In this document: positions 31,591-36,086 of the stretch, one piece after another
How the letters are laid out: each line of letters begins with the position of its first letter
How positions within the stretch are numbered: position 1 is the stretch's first letter
Translations under genes and position numbers: made by a program
The notes under the pieces: model-generated
What the model was told of the DNA's origin: nothing
Seen by the model: the letters and a program-made list of their open reading frames with translations, nothing else
Databases searched by the model: none
Origin: Solobacterium sp.
Lineage (GTDB): Bacteria; Bacillota_I; Bacilli_A; Erysipelotrichales; Erysipelotrichaceae
Assembly (NCBI GenBank): GCA_015256455.1
Contig: JABZMB010000010.1
Coordinates: forward strand, 1 to 36,086
Length of the DNA: 36,086 nt
Reading direction: 5' to 3'

Positions 31591-33099
31591 CTACTTGTTA
31601 TATGTATTATCGTTATGCTTAACTTGAACGTCGTGCGCTCCACCTTCTACGATAGAAGTAGCAGATACAAGCGTTAGTTTAGCCTTATCTTGCAATTCAG
31701 GAATTGTTAATGCACCACAGTTACACATTGTAGACTTAATCTTTAATACTGTTAATGCAACGTTATCCTTTAAGGAACCTGCATATGGTACATAAGAATC
31801 TACTCCTTCTTCAAAGGATAATTTCTTACCTTGACCTAAGTCATAGCGAGCCCAGTTACGAGCACGTGCAGAGCCTTCACCCCAGTATTCCTTCACAGTA
31901 TTACCATTCACAACTAACTTTTCACCTGGAGCTTCTTCAAATCTGGAGAAGTAACGTCCTAACATAACAAAGTCAGCACCCATTGCTAAAGCTAATGTAA
32001 TGTGATAGTCATACACGATACCACCATCAGAACAAATTGGTACATATACACCTGTTTCTTTAAAGTATTCATCACGAGCCTTCGCTACATCAATGACTGC
32101 AGTAGCTTGGCCTCTACCAATACCCTTTGTTTCACGAGTGATACAGATAGAACCGCCACCGATACCAATCTTGATGAAGTCAGCACCAGCATCTGCTAAG
32201 TAACGGAAACCTTCCGCATCAACAACGTTACCTGCACCCACCTTAAGCGTATCGCCATAATTCTGACGAATCCACTTGATTGTCTCTGCTTGCCAAATAG
32301 AATAACCTTCAGAAGAGTCAATAACGACACAGTCTACACCAGCTGCAACAAGTGCAGGAATGCGTTCTGCGTAGTCACGTGAGTTAATACCAGCACCTAC
32401 TAATAAACGTTTTTCTTTATCTAACAGTTCATATGGATGTTCCTTATGAGAATCATAATCCTTACGGAATACAAGATATTGCAGATGGTCATTTTCATCT
32501 ACAACAGGAAGTGTATTTAACTTGTTATCCCAAATAAGATCATTTGCGGATGATAATGTTGTATTAGGCCCACCAACAATTAAATGTTCACGTGGTGTCA
32601 TATAATCCTTAACAAGCTCATTACCAGTCATACGAGACCTACGATAGTCACGTGAAGTCAATAGACCCATTAACTTACCGTTCGGTGTTCCATCTTCTGT
32701 AACTGCAATCGTAGAATGTCCTGTTTCTTCAATTAAAGCATAAACTTCCGTAAACTTAGTATCTGGCTTTACGTTAGAATCACTGACAACAAAACCTGCC
32801 TTATGATTTTTAACACGTGCAACCATCGCTGCTTGACTTGCGATTGGCTGAGAACCGAAGATAAATGCCATTCCGCCTTCCTTTGCAAGAGCGATACCTA
32901 AACGGTCACCGGATACAGACTGCATAACGGCACTAATCATAGGTATATTTAAAGAAATTGCTGGTTCTTCACCCTTCTTATAACGAACAAGTGGTGTTTT
33001 TAATGAAACATTGGCAGGAATATTTTCTGGTCCTGTAAATCCAGGAACGAGTAAATATTCACTAAAAGTATGTGAAGGTTCATCATAGTAGTATGCCAT
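31591..33099 (-). CDS. guaB: IMP dehydrogenase, Tritrichomonas-type
   Basis: 502 residues. NAD-dependent oxidation of IMP to XMP, the first committed step to GMP. It starts MAYYYDEPSHTFSEYLLVPG. A CBS (Bateman) pair lies at about 105-220 and interrupts the barrel. The catalytic loop is GGGSICITRETKGIG with Cys319. The flap has EGSARARNWARYDLG with Arg418-Tyr419, followed by FEEGVDSYVPYAG, and STMCNCGALT and VEGGAHDV come near the end. Length and numbering match the T. foetus enzyme as I remember it (503 residues, Cys319, Arg418-Tyr419), rather than the more common 485-490-residue bacterial type. It has its own promoter and terminator; guaA is not nearby. Confidence 0.96.
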   Translation of the reverse strand: MAYYYDEPSHTFSEYLLVPGFTGPENIPANVSLKTPLVRYKKGEEPAISLNIPMISAVMQSVSGDRLGIALAKEGGMAFIFGSQPIASQAAMVARVKNHKAGFVVSDSNVKPDTKFTEVYALIEETGHSTIAVTEDGTPNGKLMGLLTSRDYRRSRMTGNELVKDYMTPREHLIVGGPNTTLSSANDLIWDNKLNTLPVVDENDHLQYLVFRKDYDSHKEHPYELLDKEKRLLVGAGINSRDYAERIPALVAAGVDCVVIDSSEGYSIWQAETIKWIRQNYGDTLKVGAGNVVDAEGFRYLADAGADFIKIGIGGGSICITRETKGIGRGQATAVIDVAKARDEYFKETGVYVPICSDGGIVYDYHITLALAMGADFVMLGRYFSRFEEAPGEKLVVNGNTVKEYWGEGSARARNWARYDLGQGKKLSFEEGVDSYVPYAGSLKDNVALTVLKIKSTMCNCGALTIPELQDKAKLTLVSATSIVEGGAHDVQVKHNDNTYNK

Positions 33100-33131
33100 T
33101 AACGTAATTCCTCCCTTTTATAATTTTACTA

Positions 33132-33159
33132 ATTATATCAATTAATAATGTTATGTAAA
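33132..33159 (-). promoter_or_regulatory. Promoter for guaB
   Basis: On the minus strand, TTTACA (33159-33154), 16-base spacer and consensus TATAAT (33137-33132), 33 bases before the ATG. GGGAGG serves as ribosome binding site. Confidence 0.78.
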
Positions 33160-33160
33160 T

Positions 33161-33173
33161 AATTCCGAACAAA
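33161..33173. promoter_or_regulatory. PurBox-like motif upstream of guaB
   Basis: AATTCCGAACAAA contains the invariant CCGAAC (33165-33170) of the PurR PurBox (AWWWCCGAACWWT), matching 12 of 13 positions. It lies five bases upstream of the guaB -35. Only one copy is visible; PurR sites are often paired. Confidence 0.45.
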
Positions 33174-33252
33174 TATTCTAAAAAAACTTACAAATATGCA
33201 TGAAATATGACGATACTAGCATTTTGTATGTATTTTATTTCACGAAAACAGC

Positions 33253-33307
33253 TATCTAAAATGGATGTATATTATTACTCTATTCATTATGATCTACATT
33301 TTAGATA
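33253..33307. repeat. Long-range perfect inverted repeat between guaB and proS
   Basis: TATCTAAAATG (33253-33263) and CATTTTAGATA (33297-33307) are perfect 11-base inverted arms separated by 33 bases. They lie upstream of the proS -10 and are followed by no T run, so this is not a terminator. It could be a paired operator or a cruciform. Confidence 0.7.
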
Positions 33308-33329
33308 ATATTCTATTTGAAGCCAATTA

Positions 33330-33338
33330 TGGTATAAT
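33330..33338 (+). promoter_or_regulatory. Extended -10 promoter for proS
   Basis: TGG-TATAAT, with TGn at 33330-33332 and the consensus -10 hexamer at 33333-33338, 24 bases before the ATG. The -35 is poor (TTCTAT at 33311-33316). The leader is too short to hold a T-box. Confidence 0.72.
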
Positions 33339-33362
33339 CTTAAAGGTTATAAGAGGTATATT

Positions 33363-35048
33363 ATGCGATTAAAAAATAGTTATTTCTTTACAATTCGTGA
33401 AAATGCGAAAGATGAAGATTCAGTAAGTTCAAATTTACTTGTACGTGCTGGCATGATCAAGAAGAGTTCAGCTGGTGTGTATATGATGTTACCAATGGGT
33501 AATCGTGTATTATCAAAGATTTACGCAATTATTCGTGATGAAATGGATAAGATTGATTGCCAAGAATTATCTATGCCTTCATTAATTCCTGAGGAAGTGT
33601 ATGTATCCTCTGGAAGACGTGCAGGTTTTGGTAAAGGTATGTTCTCATTAAAGGATCGTAAAGGTGTTCCTTATGTATTAGGACCAACTCATGAGGAGTT
33701 ATTTGCGATGGCCGCTAAGATGCAGATACGCTCTTACAAAGATATGCCATTTTCACTTTATCAGATTCAAACTAAATTCCGTGATGAACCACGCCCTCGT
33801 TACGGCTTAATTCGTGTACGTGAATTTACAATGAAGGACTCCTACACATTTGATAAAGATAAAGCTGGATTAGATAAATCTTACGCAAAACAATTTAATG
33901 CATATAAAAACATTATGAATCGCCTTCACTTAGATTATCGTATTGTTCGTGCTGATACAGGTGTCATGGGTGGTTTATTATCAGAAGAATTCCAGGCAAT
34001 TACCCCACTTGGTGAAGATATACTTGTATTAAGTGATGATGATAGTTTTGCTAGTAACATAGAAGTAGCTCCATGTGTACCAGAAATAGCTGATAAAGAA
34101 GATACGCTTGAGACACTTACTTTAGTAGAAACTCCTCATTCACGAACAATTGAAGAAGTAACTGAATTCTTAAAGAAAGATGTAAAGAAGTTTGTTAAGA
34201 CTTTGATCTATAACGTTGATGGTAAGGCAGTAGCAGTTATGGTACGTGGTGATCGTGACGTTAATGAAACAAAACTACGTAAATTATTAGAAGCTAGCTC
34301 AGTAGAACTTGCAGACCCTGCAATGGTTATGGCAGCGACAAACGCTGAAATTGGCTTTGCTGGTCCAGTAAATATTCAGTGCCCTCTTTATGCAGATGAA
34401 GAAGTTTTATATATGTATAACTTTGTAGTAGGCGCAAATAAAACTGGTTACCACTATACAGGCGTAAACCAAAGAGATTTCACTCTTACAGGACATGGAG
34501 ATTTAAGAAATATCCAAGAAGGAGACAAGAATCCTAATGGTGAAGGTGTTGTACATTTCGCGCATGGTATTGAGGTTGGTAATACATTCAAACTTGGAAC
34601 AAAATACTCTAAGGCATTAGACCTACAGTATCTTGATCAAAACAATCAGTTGCAATATGTCTGGATGGGTTCTTATGGTATTGGACCTGCTCGTGCAATG
34701 GCTGCCCTTGCAGAACAAAATGCAGATGAAAATGGTATTAACTGGCCAAAGGATTTAGCACCATTCCAAGTTGCTGTAGTGATTATATCTATGAAGGATG
34801 AAGACCAAATACGTATTGGTAATGAACTACATGATGCATTACAAGCACAAGGCATTGAAGTAGTACTTGATAACCGTGATGAACGCCCAGGTGTTAAGTT
34901 TAAGGATATGGAATTGATTGGTATTCCTTTTAGAATTACAGTTGGTCGTGGTGTAGCTGAAGGTAAAGTTGAATTGAAATCTCGTACAGGTGATTCAATT
35001 GAAGTTCCTGTTACAGAAGTTATTGATAAACTCAAAGAATTACTATAA
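33363..35048 (+). CDS. proS: Prolyl-tRNA synthetase, bacterial type with editing insertion
   Basis: 561 residues. Class II synthetase for tRNA-Pro. Catalytic core motifs: RAGMIKKSSAGVYMMLPMG, LGPTHEELFAMAAK (motif 2 region), QIQTKFRDEPRPRYGLIRVREFTMKDSY, and later WMGSYGIGPARAMAALAEQ (motif 3). Between them, residues about 225-410 form the INS domain that hydrolyses mischarged Ala-tRNA-Pro (KKFVKTLIYNVDGKAVAVMVRGD). The C-terminal anticodon-binding domain is about 465-561. AGAGG lies eight bases upstream of the ATG. The gene is monocistronic, ending at a shared hairpin. Confidence 0.98.
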   Translation: MRLKNSYFFTIRENAKDEDSVSSNLLVRAGMIKKSSAGVYMMLPMGNRVLSKIYAIIRDEMDKIDCQELSMPSLIPEEVYVSSGRRAGFGKGMFSLKDRKGVPYVLGPTHEELFAMAAKMQIRSYKDMPFSLYQIQTKFRDEPRPRYGLIRVREFTMKDSYTFDKDKAGLDKSYAKQFNAYKNIMNRLHLDYRIVRADTGVMGGLLSEEFQAITPLGEDILVLSDDDSFASNIEVAPCVPEIADKEDTLETLTLVETPHSRTIEEVTEFLKKDVKKFVKTLIYNVDGKAVAVMVRGDRDVNETKLRKLLEASSVELADPAMVMAATNAEIGFAGPVNIQCPLYADEEVLYMYNFVVGANKTGYHYTGVNQRDFTLTGHGDLRNIQEGDKNPNGEGVVHFAHGIEVGNTFKLGTKYSKALDLQYLDQNNQLQYVWMGSYGIGPARAMAALAEQNADENGINWPKDLAPFQVAVVIISMKDEDQIRIGNELHDALQAQGIEVVLDNRDERPGVKFKDMELIGIPFRITVGRGVAEGKVELKSRTGDSIEVPVTEVIDKLKELL

Positions 35049-35053
35049 ATATA

Positions 35054-35087
35054 AAAAGTTCTATACATTGAAACGTATAGAACTTTT
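35054..35087. terminator. Bidirectional terminator between proS and the EIIA gene
   Basis: A perfect 13-bp stem: AAAAGTTCTATAC (35054-35066) with GTATAGAACTTTT (35075-35087), 8-base loop, with T-rich flanks in both directions. It serves the convergent proS and PTS EIIA genes. Confidence 0.93.
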
Positions 35088-35089
35088 CT

Positions 35090-35590
35090 TTATTTAATAA
35101 TAGATTGACCTAACTTTACTGATGTAGGTGCAATAAATTCAATTGTTTGTGTATTTGCATTAGTTACTACAAGCATTGTACTCATATTATATTTTGCACG
35201 TAACTTCTTCAAATCTACCTCAACGATTGGATCTCCGGCCTTTACATTATCCCCCTGCTTTTTAGATAAAACTGTAAAGCCATCACCGTTAGCTTCAACT
35301 GTATTTACACCACAGTGCACAAGTAATTCAACACCATGCTTGGTAGTAATACCAAATGCATGACCTGTAGGGAACAAAACAGATAATTCACCATTTGCTG
35401 GTGAGCATAATACCACCTTATCTCCTTCATATGTGAAGGCAATACTATCACCCATCATCTTTTCCGCAAAGACTGGATCTGGAACAGTTGTTACATCAAT
35501 TAACTGACCATCCGCAATTGCGACAATCGCATCATCATTTACAACGATATGATTCTGTAAGTCTTCTTTTTTCTTGAAAAAATTAAACAT
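35090..35590 (-). CDS. PTS glucose-type EIIA protein (Crr-like), stand-alone
   Basis: 166 residues, the size of E. coli EIIA-Glc. Cytoplasmic phosphocarrier accepting phosphate from HPr and passing it to an EIIB. SPANGELSVLFPTGHAFGITTKHGVELLVHCGVNTVEANGDGF contains the two active-site histidines, His77 (GHAFG) and His92 (LVHCG); His92 is the phosphorylated one by analogy with E. coli His75/His90. The usual GIDTV reads GVNTV. No EIIB or EIIC is fused or adjacent, so it probably serves permeases encoded elsewhere. Good GGAG and promoter lie upstream. Confidence 0.93.
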   Translation of the reverse strand: MFNFFKKKEDLQNHIVVNDDAIVAIADGQLIDVTTVPDPVFAEKMMGDSIAFTYEGDKVVLCSPANGELSVLFPTGHAFGITTKHGVELLVHCGVNTVEANGDGFTVLSKKQGDNVKAGDPIVEVDLKKLRAKYNMSTMLVVTNANTQTIEFIAPTSVKLGQSIIK

Positions 35591-35605
35591 AATTTTCTTC
35601 TCCTA

Positions 35606-35652
35606 TCATTGACTTCATTATAGTAGTATAGTTTTCTTTCTAGTGTCAATGA
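35606..35652. repeat. Inverted repeat flanking the EIIA promoter
   Basis: TCATTGAC (35606-35613) and GTCAATGA (35645-35652) are perfect 8-base inverted arms, 31 bases apart. The outer arm contains most of the -35 and the inner arm lies just after the -10, so a bound regulator could cover the whole promoter. Confidence 0.6.
35620..35649 (-). promoter_or_regulatory. Promoter for the PTS EIIA gene
   Basis: On the minus strand, consensus TTGACA (35649-35644), an 18-base spacer and TACTAT (35625-35620); an alternative TATAAT lies at 35622-35617 with a longer spacer. AGGAG precedes the ATG at 35590. Confidence 0.7.
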
Positions 35653-35661
35653 CATTCAAAA

Positions 35662-36086
35662 CTACACTAGCTTACGTAAGTATTCTGGTATCCAATGAAA
35701 GCTAGAACTCAATAACAACGAACGGTCAAGATGAACACCGAATGGAATGTGTCTTTCTGGTTTATGGAAATCACTACCTCCACTTACATATAAGTGGTTT
35801 TCTTCACAATACTTAAATAATTTAATTGATTCACGCATTGGAATACTTGGATGGAAACACTCGATTCCATCCAATCTATCCTTCACTTCTTCAATGTAAC
35901 TATTTTTTCTGAATGCATCATATTCAAAGATATGGGCTAAAAATGCTTTTCCACCTGCACGATGAATTAAGTCAATTGTTTCATCAAAAGAAAGATATGT
36001 ATCAGCCTCATGAATAAAGAATGGGCTATCCGGATTAGATAAACCTTTTCTAAAAAATGACTTATATGATGGATAAATCTTAGCAA
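35662..36086 (-). CDS. PHP-domain metal-dependent phosphoesterase, 5' end cut by the window
   Basis: The frame is open from base 36086 to a TAG at 35662-35664, giving the last 141 codons. AHIFEYDAF and, near the C-terminus, SGGSDFHKPERHIPFGVHLD match PHP domains (the GSDFH metal site); HRAGGKAFLAHIF is the conserved HPG-like segment. Such proteins include 3',5'-nucleoside bisphosphate phosphatases, histidinol phosphatases and other phosphoesterases; without the N-terminus the subtype cannot be set. An internal ATG at about 35886 is not the true start, since homology extends upstream. Confidence 0.87.
   Translation of the reverse strand, partial: AKIYPSYKSFFRKGLSNPDSPFFIHEADTYLSFDETIDLIHRAGGKAFLAHIFEYDAFRKNSYIEEVKDRLDGIECFHPSIPMRESIKLFKYCEENHLYVSGGSDFHKPERHIPFGVHLDRSLLLSSSFHWIPEYLRKLV

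Noticed and set aside
33174..33362. T-box leader for proS
   Set aside because: No T-box core sequence, and the -10 is only 24 bases before the start codon.
1..36086. CRISPR array, tRNA or rRNA genes, insertion sequences
   Set aside because: I looked for regularly spaced direct repeats, tRNA TTCGANNC arms and transposase motifs and found none.

Overview
The window is 36 kb of AT-rich, densely packed chromosome from a low-GC Gram-positive bacterium. Gene order and family types (an IreB-RuvX-DUF1292-MltG-Udk-GreA block, a ComEA-ComEC-HolA block, an SMC-FtsY-YlxM block, a NusB-XseA-XseB-IspA-DXS-RecN block and an alaS T-box) point to Bacillota. The shortened SMC and condensed operons suggest an Erysipelotrichia-like lineage; that placement is inference. 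I see no prophage, insertion sequence, CRISPR array, rRNA or tRNA. Almost everything is core housekeeping.

Layout: (1) 1-1087, minus, a partial DUF2974 alpha/beta-hydrolase. (2) 1246-4105, a T-box leader with a GCU specifier, then alaS. (3) 4241-22321, a long run of plus-strand genes: ireB, ruvX, DUF1292, mltG, Nudix, udk, greA, comEA, comEC, holA, L-serine dehydratase, a DNA glycosylase, a U32 protein, mscL, smc, ftsY, ylxM, ackA, nrnA and hup. (4) 22366-22393, a probable dif chromosome-dimer-resolution site lying between two convergent terminators. (5) 22430-30863, an all-minus operon-like run: xerD-type recombinase, dinB, recN, dxs, ispA, xseB, xseA and nusB (transcribed nusB to xer). (6) 30957-36086, singly transcribed genes on alternating strands: a DUF5662 protein (+), guaB (-), proS (+), a glucose-type PTS EIIA (-) and a partial PHP-domain protein (-).

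The most notable signal is the 28-bp dif-like site next to a complete XerD-like tyrosine recombinase gene. It has two 11-bp arms around a 6-bp centre. It matches what I remember of E. coli dif at about 20 of 28 positions, including twelve consecutive bases, and matches the Bacillus-type dif at about 20 of 28. The coding strand flips exactly there: every gene for about 18-20 kb to the left points right, and every gene for about 8.4 kb to the right points left. This is the arrangement expected at a replication terminus. Other points worth checking are an IMP dehydrogenase that looks like the Tritrichomonas foetus enzyme down to residue numbering, with a PurBox-like motif upstream; an intact ComEC whose metallo-beta-lactamase-like domain has lost its metal-binding motifs; an SMC with arms about 100 residues shorter than usual; and a greA terminator hairpin that contains the ribosome binding site and start codon of comEA.

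Functional themes are translation (alaS, proS, U32 rRNA/tRNA modification candidate), envelope (ireB, mltG, mscL, isoprenoid precursors), DNA uptake and repair (comEA, comEC, holA, glycosylase, dinB, recN, xseAB), chromosome structure and segregation (smc, hup, dif/xer), membrane targeting (ftsY, ylxM) and central metabolism (serine dehydratase, ackA, guaB, PTS EIIA).
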